This document shows positions 7,548 to 14,630 of a stretch of DNA of 14,783 nucleotides, in pieces. The stretch covers positions 1 through 14,783 of the forward strand of contig JAKADD010000017.1 of NCBI GenBank assembly GCA_021820825.1, read 5' to 3'. The notes under the pieces were generated by a model. The model did no database searches. It was not told the DNA's origin and was given only the letters and a program-made list of their open reading frames with translations. Every line of letters begins with the position of its first letter. Positions within the stretch are counted from its first letter, which is position 1. A program made the translations under genes and the position numbers. Origin of the DNA: Bacillota bacterium. Lineage in GTDB: Bacteria; Bacillota; Bacilli; Alicyclobacillales; SLC66.

Positions 7548-8414
7548 CTATGCTTCGTTCCGTAGAATCCGGACGATCTCGCGCGCGGCGCCCGCGACCT
7601 CATAGACGCCAGGATCCACCGCATAGCCCCGCTCTCGCAGTTCGTGCAAGATCGCAACCGTGTCCGGCGTGCCGATATGATAGGTTGCGAGCAGATCCGG
7701 TTGACTGAACACCTCACGCGGCGTGCCTTCGCACACGACCGTTCCGTTCGCAAGCACGCACACCTGATCGGCCAAATAGGCGACTTCCTCCATGTTGTGA
7801 GACACGAAGATCACCGTCAGTCCTTGCGCCTGATGGAGATGACGGATACGGTCCAGCAGATCCGTGCGCGATCTCGGATCAAGTCCTGCAGTTGGTTCAT
7901 CGAGCACGAGCAGTTGCGGCCGCAAAGCGAGCACGCCCGCCAGCGCCACCTTGCGTTTCTGGCCGCCGCTTAGCGCGAACGTTTGGCGGTCTTTCATCTC
8001 CGCAAATGGCAGCCCGACCATCTCCATGGCCCATTTGACGCGATCCTTAACCTCGCGCATGGACAGTCCAAGTTTATATGGCCCAAAAGCGACGTCATCG
8101 CCAACCAGTTTTTCGAAGATCTGATCTTCCGGATTCTGAAACAACAAACCGACCTTTCTCCGCACCGATCGCACATCGAGTCTTGGTTGCGATAGATCCT
8201 GACCGTCGACGACAACGATGCCTGACTGCGGACGCAGCAACGCGTTGAAATGTTGGATCAGGGTCGATTTGCCGCATCCGGTATGTCCAATGATCGCCGT
8301 GCAGCCCCCCGCGGCTACGGTCATGTCGATTCCGCGCAGCGCCGCGTGCTGGAGCGGCGTTCCAAGCATATACGTGTGCTTCAGGTCGCGAACACGCAGA
8401 ATCGGCTCGTTCAT
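7548..8414 (-). CDS. ecfA2: ECF transporter ATPase EcfA2
   Basis: This 288-residue ATP-binding protein is the second ATPase of the ECF module (CbiO-like). It shows Walker A GHTGCGKST at 43-51, Q-loop Q93 (FQNPEDQIFE), signature LSGGQ at 148-152, Walker B LLVLDEPTAGLD ending in D172-E173 for the acidic pair, and switch H206 (SHNMEEV). The NPEDQIFE segment and the position after EcfA1 favour EcfA2. The start ATG overlaps the ecfA1 stop as ATGA (8411-8414), with GGGAGAG upstream. It would pair with EcfA1 and drive import by ATP hydrolysis at the cytoplasmic face. Confidence 0.93.
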   Translation of the reverse strand: MNEPILRVRDLKHTYMLGTPLQHAALRGIDMTVAAGGCTAIIGHTGCGKSTLIQHFNALLRPQSGIVVVDGQDLSQPRLDVRSVRRKVGLLFQNPEDQIFEKLVGDDVAFGPYKLGLSMREVKDRVKWAMEMVGLPFAEMKDRQTFALSGGQKRKVALAGVLALRPQLLVLDEPTAGLDPRSRTDLLDRIRHLHQAQGLTVIFVSHNMEEVAYLADQVCVLANGTVVCEGTPREVFSQPDLLATYHIGTPDTVAILHELRERGYAVDPGVYEVAGAAREIVRILRNEA

Positions 8415-9289
8415 GACGTTTCTCTCCCATTCCCGTCCTCGGCGTTGACGCGTTCCACCTCGGTGACAATCTCCTCCGCGCGAATCAAGTTGGCGGAAAA
8501 ATAGGGCCGCTCATCGTGAATCAATCGGGCCAGTTGGCTCACCTCCGGCGCATCCAACTGCAGTGCGCGCAGTTGCTCATGGTTCATGAAAATATCCCGC
8601 GGCGTACCTTCCATCACCACGCGGCCCGCTTCCATGACAAGCACCCGATCCGCTCTCGCAACCTCCGACATGTGATGGGTGATGGCTACGATCGCCATCC
8701 CTTGTCGATGCAACCGGTCAATCACGCCCAAAACCTCTCTGCGGCCGATGTTGTCCAGCATGCTTGTGGCCTCATCGAGCACGACGCACTGCGGACGCAT
8801 CGCGAGAATTCCCGCGATCGCCACGCGCTGCTTCTGCCCACCCGAGAGGAAGTGCGGCGGCCGCAGGCGAAACTCGGTCATCCCCACCATGGCGAGCGCC
8901 TCATCCACCCGCTCCGCCATCTCCGCCTCCTGCACCCCGATATTTTCCAGTCCGAAAGCTACATCATCCTCGACCATCGTCGCCACAATCTGATTGTCAG
9001 GCGACTGAAACACAATTCCCACCCGCTTGCGAATCTCGGTGCGCAACTCCTTATTTTTGGTGTTCATGCCAGCGACCCAGACATCTCCCGAGCTTGGCAG
9101 CAGAATTCCATCCAGATGTTTGGCGAGCGTCGATTTTCCACATCCGTTGTGTCCAATGACTGCCACATACTCGCCGCTCTCGACGGTCAGGGAAATTCCC
9201 TGAAACACTGGCAGTTCCTGCTGTTCATTGAGTTTATAGGCAAAAGAGATATCCTGCACGACGATCAGCGGCTCCCGGAAGTCACTCAT
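8411..9289 (-). CDS. ecfA1: ECF transporter ATPase EcfA1
   Basis: This 292-residue ATPase is the first nucleotide-binding subunit of the ECF importer. Motifs are Walker A GHNGCGKST at 46-54, Q-loop Q95 in FQSPDNQIV (typical of EcfA1), LSGGQKQRVAIAG from 148, Walker B VVLDEATSMLD with D172-E173, and switch H205 (ITHHMSEV). The EAT in Walker B, in place of EPT, is common in EcfA1. The frame could open at GTG 9295, but the ATG at 9289 forms an ATGA overlap with the SDR stop, like other junctions in this operon, so I use it. Housekeeping ecfA1-ecfA2-ecfT genes usually lie beside ribosomal protein genes. This set sits inside a catabolic operon, suggesting a dedicated transporter. Confidence 0.92.
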   Translation of the reverse strand: MSDFREPLIVVQDISFAYKLNEQQELPVFQGISLTVESGEYVAVIGHNGCGKSTLAKHLDGILLPSSGDVWVAGMNTKNKELRTEIRKRVGIVFQSPDNQIVATMVEDDVAFGLENIGVQEAEMAERVDEALAMVGMTEFRLRPPHFLSGGQKQRVAIAGILAMRPQCVVLDEATSMLDNIGRREVLGVIDRLHRQGMAIVAITHHMSEVARADRVLVMEAGRVVMEGTPRDIFMNHEQLRALQLDAPEVSQLARLIHDERPYFSANLIRAEEIVTEVERVNAEDGNGRETS

Positions 9290-10047
9290 ACGCACCGTCC
9301 GCCGTCCACGTCGAACGCCACGCCGGTGACCATCGACGCATCGTCGGACGCCAGGAAGAGAACTGCGGCCGCGATGTCGGTCGGTTGCGCCATTCGCCCG
9401 AGTGGAATCGAACGAAGGAAGATCTGGCGGCCCTCCGCCTTATCCATGTCGCCGATGAACTGCTCCAACATCGGCGTGTCGGTCGCCACCGGATTGACAC
9501 AGTTCACGCGTATACCGAACTCGGCCAATTCCAGCGCCAGCGACTTGGTTAATGCGATCACGGCGCCCTTGGAAGCCGCGTAGGCGCAAAGTCCCGGTCG
9601 CGGTCTCACGCCGGCCGTCGACGCCGTCGCAAGGATCACGCCGCGACCGGCCCGCTTCATATATGGTACGACTGCACGGGCGCCAAGGAAGACGCCCTTC
9701 AGATTGACTGCCATCACCAGATCATAGTAGTCGTCAGTCACCTGTTCGATTGGCGTAAAAGCCATCGGCACCCCGGCGTTGCTGTACAGGATATCGATGC
9801 GGCCGAATGCCTCGTACGTCAACGCGACCATCCGACTGACCTGAACAGGATCTCTTACGTCAACCGCCACGAACTGGGTCGGGCGTCTCGTCTGCGCCGT
9901 CAGTTCCTGCGCCAGTTCCTGCCCCCTGGAAGTCGGCAAATCGGCAATCACGACGGTCGCACCCTCGCGACTGAAGGCTTCAGCCGCAGCCCAGCCGATC
10001 CCCGATGCAGCTCCGGTAACGATAACCACTCTCTGTTCGAACCTCAT
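9286..10047 (-). CDS. Short-chain dehydrogenase/reductase (classical SDR, NAD-type)
   Basis: The 253-residue protein is a classical SDR oxidoreductase. It has the nucleotide motif TGAASGIG at 11-18, D36 at the end of the second strand (VVIADLP, predicting NAD rather than NADP), NAG at 90-92, N115, and the catalytic S143, Y156 and K160 (YAASK). The C-terminus ends in the usual MVTGVAFDVDGG. A strong AGGAGG precedes the ATG, and the start overlaps the aldehyde dehydrogenase stop (10044-10047). In the proposed pathway it would oxidise pantoate to 2-hydroxy-3,3-dimethyl-4-oxobutanoate (pantoate 4-dehydrogenase, EC 1.1.1.106). That is inference: classical SDRs more often act on secondary alcohols, so another substrate is possible. 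Confidence 0.92.
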   Translation of the reverse strand: MRFEQRVVIVTGAASGIGWAAAEAFSREGATVVIADLPTSRGQELAQELTAQTRRPTQFVAVDVRDPVQVSRMVALTYEAFGRIDILYSNAGVPMAFTPIEQVTDDYYDLVMAVNLKGVFLGARAVVPYMKRAGRGVILATASTAGVRPRPGLCAYAASKGAVIALTKSLALELAEFGIRVNCVNPVATDTPMLEQFIGDMDKAEGRQIFLRSIPLGRMAQPTDIAAAVLFLASDDASMVTGVAFDVDGGRCV

Positions 10048-11492
10048 CTGACGCCACCTCCTGCTTCCAGATCTATGATCAAGACGCGTACATCTGTCAT
10101 GGCTTCCATCGCGTATTTTGGCCCTTCCTTGCCGAGTCCACTGCGCTTTACACCGCCGTATGGAGCGAGATCCGAGCGAAAGGTGGACGTGTCGTTGATG
10201 ATCACGCCTCCGTACTCAAGGCTTCGCCAGGCCCGCATCGCCGTCTCCAGCGAACGTGTGAACACGGCCGCGTGCAATCCATACGGCGTACTGTTGGCGA
10301 TGGCAAACGCCTCGTCCAGCGTCTGAAACGGCATGACCACCGCCATCGGCGCGAACACCTCTTCTCGACACACGCGATGTTCCGGTGCAATGTCGGTCAA
10401 AAGCGTCGGGTAGAAAAACGACTTCTCCCGCCGATTGCCAATCAACACCCGCCCTCCGGACTGCACGGCCTCAGCGACCCACTGTTCGGCGCGCACGGCT
10501 TCCCGCTCGCTGATCATCGGACCGACATCCGTGTCTGGCAGACGCGGGTCGCCAACTTTCAACCCCTGCACCACGCCAACCAATCTTGGTACAAACGAAT
10601 CCCAGCAGGTTTCGTCCACGAGAATACGCTGTACCGAGATGCAGGCTTGACCAGCGGCCGTGAAGGCCCGTTTGCCACAGAGCAGGGCAGCCCGGTCGAG
10701 ATTCGCGTCAGCGCAGACGATATTGGGAGAACTGTTGCCGAGTTCCAGGAGAACGGGACGCAACCCTGTCTCTGTCTTTACCTTTTCACCGATCGCGGCG
10801 CTGCCCGTAAACGTATACATTTGAATGCCCGGATGATGCAGCAGCGCCGCGCCGGTGACCTCCCCTCCCTGCACCAGTTGCACATGGTTCGGCGGCAGAC
10901 CGCACGCCTGCAACCCTTGCAGCATCCTGGCTGTACTGAACGGCGTGTTCGGCGCCGGTTTGATTACGACTGCATTGCCGGCGGCAAGCGCCGGAGCCAG
11001 CTTGTGCGCCGCCAACAGGAAGGGATAGTTAAACGGTGTGATGGCCCCAATGACGCCTTTTGGCACACGCATCGAGAAACCCAACTTCGATTCGGCGCCA
11101 GGGATCGAAGAGACCGGCAGCACCTCGCCGCCCATCCGCTTTGCCTCTTCCGCTGACAGAAGGTACGTGTGACAGGTGCGATCAACTTCGATGCTCGTGT
11201 CCTGATACGTCTTTCCAACCTCTGCCACAAGCAGATCGATAATCTCTTCTCTGTGCGCCATGATCCAGTCGTACATCGCGTGCAGCAGTTGATATCTCTG
11301 ATCGGGGGTCAGCGGGAAACGGCGAAATGACTCCTGTGCAGCCTGCACCGCCCGGTCCACATCGCTCGCGTCCGCTTCGCGCAACGATCCAATCTCCGTT
11401 CCGGAAAACTTGTCGAAGACTGTAATCTGATTGCCGTAGAGCCACTGACCGGCGATAAACGTACAGGGATCCCGCCACTGGATGTGTGTCAT
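10044..11492 (-). CDS. NAD(P)-dependent aldehyde dehydrogenase
   Basis: This 482-residue member of the ALDH superfamily oxidises an aldehyde to an acid. Catalytic residues (from this start) are N155 in ITPFNYPF, K178 in VIKPAP, E250 in LELGNSSP and nucleophile C284 in GQACISVQR; EEVFAP lies nearer the C-terminus. The GQxCISVQR form and GGEVLP near residue 121 are typical of the lactaldehyde / phosphonoacetaldehyde / sulfolactaldehyde-like branch, which takes short hydroxylated or charged aldehydes. Two adjacent ATGs exist. The second, at 11492, is better placed behind GAGGTG, and 11495 is the alternative. It follows the malate-dehydrogenase-like gene by about 41 bases. Proposed role: oxidation of dehydropantoate to 3,3-dimethylmalate (EC 1.2.1.33), an inference from context. 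Confidence 0.92.
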   Translation of the reverse strand: MTHIQWRDPCTFIAGQWLYGNQITVFDKFSGTEIGSLREADASDVDRAVQAAQESFRRFPLTPDQRYQLLHAMYDWIMAHREEIIDLLVAEVGKTYQDTSIEVDRTCHTYLLSAEEAKRMGGEVLPVSSIPGAESKLGFSMRVPKGVIGAITPFNYPFLLAAHKLAPALAAGNAVVIKPAPNTPFSTARMLQGLQACGLPPNHVQLVQGGEVTGAALLHHPGIQMYTFTGSAAIGEKVKTETGLRPVLLELGNSSPNIVCADANLDRAALLCGKRAFTAAGQACISVQRILVDETCWDSFVPRLVGVVQGLKVGDPRLPDTDVGPMISEREAVRAEQWVAEAVQSGGRVLIGNRREKSFFYPTLLTDIAPEHRVCREEVFAPMAVVMPFQTLDEAFAIANSTPYGLHAAVFTRSLETAMRAWRSLEYGGVIINDTSTFRSDLAPYGGVKRSGLGKEGPKYAMEAMTDVRVLIIDLEAGGGVR

Positions 11493-11536
11493 CATGTCAC
11501 CTCACGAACAAACCCGGTCTTGACCGCCAGGTTTAT

Positions 11537-12622
11537 TTAATGTTCTTCCGCTGAATATGCTTCCACTGCGCCCAGCGCACGGATCACGGAGTCAGCCAGT
11601 TCCGTGCAAGACGCTGTTCCTCCCAGATCCGGAGTGAGCGCGTTCCCTGCCTGCAACACCTGTTCAATTGCCTGCATCAAACGGAACGCAGCATCTGTTT
11701 CGCCAAGAAAATCAAGCATCATGACGCCAGTCCAGATCGCGGCGATCGGATTGGCAATCCCCAGTCCCGCAATGTCCGGCGCGGAGCCGTGCACCGGCTC
11801 AAACATCGAGGGAAACTCCCGCGACGGATTGATGTTCGCCGACGGCGCCAATCCCAGTCCACCGACGACCGCCGCGCCGAGATCAGTCAGGATGTCCCCA
11901 AACAGGTTTGAAGCCAGCACCACATCGAACGTGTGCGGACGCAGGACGAAATATGCGGCCATCGCATCCACATGCGCAAACTCGACCTGGACGTCAGGAT
12001 ACTCCGCTGCGAGCACGCGAATCACTTTATTCCAAAACGGCATAGAATAATTCATGGCGTTCGACTTCGTCGCGACAGCCAACCGTCCACTGCGCATCCG
12101 CGCCAATTCAAACGCGTACCGGCCGGCGCGCTCGATTCCCCATTTCGTGAAGACGCTGGTCTGCACGACGAGTTCAGCGGCGGTTGCTTCATGCATGCCG
12201 CCCCCAATGTTGGCGTATTCCCCTTCCGTGTTTTCCCGGACAACCACGAAGTCAATGCCATCCTGCCGGAGCAGCGGTCCAGACACTCCGGGCAATTTGC
12301 GCGCAGGCCGGAGATTGATGTACTGTTGAAACTGACGGCGGATCGGCAGGATCAATTCCCATACCGACACATGATCGGGCACAGACTTGTCTCCGACCGC
12401 GCCGAAGTAGATCGCGTCGAAGGCAAGCAATTGCACGAGCCCGTCTTCCGGCATCATGCGACCCGTGCGCAAATACTCCGAACACCCCCATGCGAACTCC
12501 TGGAACTCGAACACAAACCCGCCGTCCAGCGAGGCGATCGTCTCGAGCGCACGGATTCCTTCCTTGATCACCTCTGGTCCAATCCCATCTCCTGGTATAA
12601 CGGCGATCCGATAGACGTTCAC
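11537..12622 (-). CDS. Tartrate/D-malate dehydrogenase-like oxidative decarboxylase (isocitrate/isopropylmalate dehydrogenase family)
   Basis: The 361-residue protein is a beta-hydroxyacid oxidative decarboxylase, using NAD and a divalent metal to turn a 2-hydroxyacid with a 3-carboxylate into a 2-oxoacid and CO2. The 361-residue length, GDGIGPEV at 11-18, YFGAVG at 72-77, VPDHVSVWELILP at 81-93 and VRENTEGEY at 128-136 match tartrate/D-malate dehydrogenases better than leucine-pathway LeuB. Substrate arginines lie near R95, R105 and R129. K186 (TKSN), and metal ligands D219, D243 and D247 (DILTD), are in place; FEPVHGSAPDI follows at 274-284. The start is GTG 12622, 10 bases after GAGGAG. 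It is the first gene behind the sigma-54 promoter. The likely substrate here is 3,3-dimethyl-D-malate (EC 1.1.1.84); D-malate or tartrate is the conservative alternative. Confidence 0.9.
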   Translation of the reverse strand: MNVYRIAVIPGDGIGPEVIKEGIRALETIASLDGGFVFEFQEFAWGCSEYLRTGRMMPEDGLVQLLAFDAIYFGAVGDKSVPDHVSVWELILPIRRQFQQYINLRPARKLPGVSGPLLRQDGIDFVVVRENTEGEYANIGGGMHEATAAELVVQTSVFTKWGIERAGRYAFELARMRSGRLAVATKSNAMNYSMPFWNKVIRVLAAEYPDVQVEFAHVDAMAAYFVLRPHTFDVVLASNLFGDILTDLGAAVVGGLGLAPSANINPSREFPSMFEPVHGSAPDIAGLGIANPIAAIWTGVMMLDFLGETDAAFRLMQAIEQVLQAGNALTPDLGGTASCTELADSVIRALGAVEAYSAEEH

Positions 12623-12650
12623 GCTGCGCTCACTCCTCTGATTACCCCGG

Positions 12651-12669
12651 AAGCAAGTTATATGCCAAA
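12651..12669 (-). promoter_or_regulatory. Sigma-54 (-24/-12) promoter of the catabolic operon
   Basis: Read on the minus strand the sequence is TTTGGCATATAACTTGCTT. The -24 GG (12666-12665) and the -12 GC (12654-12653) are separated by exactly 10 bases, and both flanks match the RpoN consensus TTGGCA...TTGC(A/T). Transcription would start near 12641, giving a leader of about 19 bases before the GTG start, with GAGGAG at 12633-12638 at its beginning. The gene immediately upstream encodes a sigma-54 activator, which strongly supports the call. Confidence 0.88.
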
Positions 12670-12737
12670 CATTTCAGATTTTTTATTGCGCCAGCGATGC
12701 GGTTCATCGGTCTCTGCGAATTCAAATTCCGCGGGCA

Positions 12738-12755
12738 GTGTTGCATCTGCAACAC
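12738..12755. promoter_or_regulatory. Upstream activator site 1 (perfect palindrome)
   Basis: GTGTTGCATCTGCAACAC is a perfect 8+8 bp inverted repeat with a 2-base centre. Its centre is about 105 bases upstream of the predicted sigma-54 transcription start, the normal distance for an enhancer site. It probably binds the Fis-type helix-turn-helix of the adjacent regulator as a dimer (inference). Confidence 0.72.
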
Positions 12756-12762
12756 AAATACC

Positions 12763-12777
12763 GCAACACCATGTTGC
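12763..12777. promoter_or_regulatory. Upstream activator site 2 (related palindrome)
   Basis: GCAACA-CCA-TGTTGC is a second inverted repeat made of the same half-sites as site 1 but in the opposite inward order. The TGTTGCA half-sites at 12739 and 12772 are 33 bases apart, about three helical turns, so the two sites would lie on one face of the DNA. It ends 8 bases before the regulator stop codon. Confidence 0.62.
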
Positions 12778-12784
12778 ACACTTG

Positions 12785-14554
12785 TCACGGATGCATCGGA
12801 TCGTGCAGCGATCCTTGCGCCTGCAGTCGCTTCAACCTTCTCCACACCGTGGTCCGATGAACACCCAACCGAGCGGCGCACCGGCTGACGCTCTGTGTTT
12901 CCCGGTAGAGCCGAGCGAGTTCCGCGTCGTCTGCCGGCTTGGGCCTGATGAGGGTTGCAGTCTCCTGAGCGTCGAGCGTCGATGGCTCCTGCCACACGTC
13001 AAAGATCCACGCATCCGATATGACCCCATGTTCCGGAACCATCACCACGGCTCGTTCAATCGCGTTGCGCAACTCCCGCACATTGCCTGGCCAGTCATAC
13101 TGCAGAAGCATGTTCAATGCCCTGTCGCCGAGCACAATGTTGCTCTTGTGATACTTGTCCGACAGTTCTCGCAGAAACATTTGCGCCAAGGGAATCACAT
13201 CCTCCCTGCGCTGTCGCAACGGCAACACATGCAGGGAGAGGACATGCAGCCGATAGAACAGGTCCGCCCGGAAGGCGCCCTGACGAACCAACTCCTGCAA
13301 TGGTTTGTGCGTTGCGGCGATCACCCGCACATCGACTGGAATCATCGCCTTGCCGCCGACGCGCAACACTTCCTTTTGCTGCAACACCCGCAGCAACCGT
13401 CCCTGAAAACTCAGCGGAAGTTCACCGATCTCGTCCAGAAACAGTGTGCCGCCGTGAGCCAGTTCGAACAACCCCTGCTTGCCGCCGCGATTCGCCCCTG
13501 TGAACGCGCCTTCATCGTAACCGAACAATTCACTCTCAAGCAACGCTTCTGGAAGCGCCGCGCAGTTCACAGCCACGAACGGCCCTCGCACGCGCAGGCT
13601 GACATTGTGCATCCCATGGGCAAACATCTCCTTCCCGGTACCAGATTCGCCCAAAATAATCACGGGAGCGTCGACCTTGCCGCACTGATATGCGAGTTCC
13701 TTTGTTCGACACGAGGGCTCCGCCGCCGCGACGATGTCTTTGAATGTAATTTTGGCCTCGAAACCACTGGAACTTAGCTTGCGCCGAACCATCTGCTCAT
13801 ACTTCTGGAGCTGCGTAACATCCTGGAAGGTGGAGATCGCGCCCACGATTTTGCCATCGACGGTGATCGGCGCGCGATTGGCGGCGACACGTCGTCCATT
13901 TACGGAGATGACGTCCTCTAGTTCAATCTCCCGTTGCTGCAGCACGCGAGTCAGCCCGGCGGTGGGATTGAATGAGACAAGGGGACGTCCCAGCGCCTGT
14001 TCAACCGGAGTGCCAAGCACTTCACTGGCGCGCGGGTTGAACACCGTCACGATACCGTCGCGATCCACACAGATGATGCCATCATGAGAGTACTGAGTTA
14101 CCGCCTGGTAAAACAGAGACTTTCGTTGCTCGATTCGTATGCCAAAAGCGATCAGAGAGAAGGCGTCGATCAACCTCCCGTATAGATCCGCCGGTGAAAC
14201 AAACAGCACCTTGAACAGCCATCGCGCATCCCCTTGTTCTCCACTTTCAAGCGAACCGCAGTCGCTGTCTTGAGTGCGCCCCATGAGAGTACTGTCTCGC
14301 TCTGTCGGAGTCTGGATAAGATGGATCGTTGGCGCCGCGATGCACGGAGGAGGAGTGGCGTCTGTGACCAACAGTTGCCTTTCCTCCGCAGGTTCTGCGC
14401 CATCCGAACGCCGCGTGGCCGCGGCAGGCGTCCGCGCTTCCCCTATCTGTTGCGAAGCGCCGCATTCTCCAATGCGGAAGCCCGCATGGTGTACAGCGGC
14501 GCGCACGCATTCCTCCCGTTGGACGCCGCCCAAGATCTGAATATCCACACGCAT
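12785..14554 (-). CDS. Sigma-54-dependent transcriptional activator with PAS sensor domain
   Basis: This 589-residue enhancer-binding protein would switch on the operon next to it. Residues 1-145 are an N-terminal region I do not recognise. A PAS domain covers about 146-255 ([20 protein letters not shown], then FQDVTQLQ). The AAA+ core carries Walker A GESGTGKE at 302-309, the sigma-54-contacting GAFTGA loop at 349-354, Walker B TLFLDEIG near 370-377 and WPGNVREL at 488-495. A Fis-type helix-turn-helix lies near 555-576 ([20 protein letters not shown]). I start at ATG 14554 because AAAGGAGGG sits 8 bases upstream; the open frame runs 33 codons further with no comparable site. There is no phosphorylatable receiver domain that I can identify, so a small ligand is the likely signal. 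Pantothenate or pantoate are the obvious candidates (inference). Confidence 0.93.
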   Translation of the reverse strand: MRVDIQILGGVQREECVRAAVHHAGFRIGECGASQQIGEARTPAAATRRSDGAEPAEERQLLVTDATPPPCIAAPTIHLIQTPTERDSTLMGRTQDSDCGSLESGEQGDARWLFKVLFVSPADLYGRLIDAFSLIAFGIRIEQRKSLFYQAVTQYSHDGIICVDRDGIVTVFNPRASEVLGTPVEQALGRPLVSFNPTAGLTRVLQQREIELEDVISVNGRRVAANRAPITVDGKIVGAISTFQDVTQLQKYEQMVRRKLSSSGFEAKITFKDIVAAAEPSCRTKELAYQCGKVDAPVIILGESGTGKEMFAHGMHNVSLRVRGPFVAVNCAALPEALLESELFGYDEGAFTGANRGGKQGLFELAHGGTLFLDEIGELPLSFQGRLLRVLQQKEVLRVGGKAMIPVDVRVIAATHKPLQELVRQGAFRADLFYRLHVLSLHVLPLRQRREDVIPLAQMFLRELSDKYHKSNIVLGDRALNMLLQYDWPGNVRELRNAIERAVVMVPEHGVISDAWIFDVWQEPSTLDAQETATLIRPKPADDAELARLYRETQSVSRCAARLGVHRTTVWRRLKRLQAQGSLHDPMHP

Positions 14555-14610
14555 CCCACTATCCCTCCTTTGATGCGGACGACTGCGCTGTGCAGCATCA
14601 TGTGGGTCTA

Positions 14611-14630
14611 TTTCGCCATGCAACGCGAAA
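14611..14630. promoter_or_regulatory. Short palindrome upstream of the sigma-54 regulator
   Basis: TTTCGC-CATGCAAC-GCGAAA has perfect 6-bp arms and lies about 57 bases before the regulator start. Its centre contains TGCAAC, a half-site like those of the two activator sites, so autoregulation is possible but unproven. I found no convincing -35/-10 pair for the regulator. The remaining bases to the right edge (14631-14783) show nothing recognisable. Confidence 0.3.

Larger units (their letters stand above)
3775..12641 (-). other. Predicted nine-gene sigma-54-controlled transcription unit
   Basis: Nine co-directional genes follow the -24/-12 promoter: oxidative decarboxylase, aldehyde dehydrogenase, SDR, ecfA1, ecfA2, ecfT, S component, P1 hydrolase, M20 deacylase. 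Four junctions are 4-base ATGA overlaps (10044-10047, 9286-9289, 8411-8414, 6007-6010), and the other gaps are 19, 34, 41 and 109 bases. I found no internal terminator and no convincing internal promoter. Only a weak AGCC/GGCT hairpin, without a T-run, lies beyond the end. The combination of vitamin-type importer, amide hydrolases and an oxidation-decarboxylation series points to uptake and breakdown of one compound, most simply pantothenate (inference). Confidence 0.75.

Noticed and set aside
11537..12622. Assignment as LeuB (3-isopropylmalate dehydrogenase)
   Set aside because: No other leucine-pathway gene is near, and the VPDH...W segment and overall length match tartrate/D-malate dehydrogenases better.
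11933..13777. Long plus-strand open frame of 614 codons opposite the regulator and decarboxylase genes
   Set aside because: It is antisense to two clearly conserved proteins, runs across the sigma-54 control region, and its Arg/His/Pro/Gln-rich composition resembles no family. It is a shadow of high-GC coding sequence.
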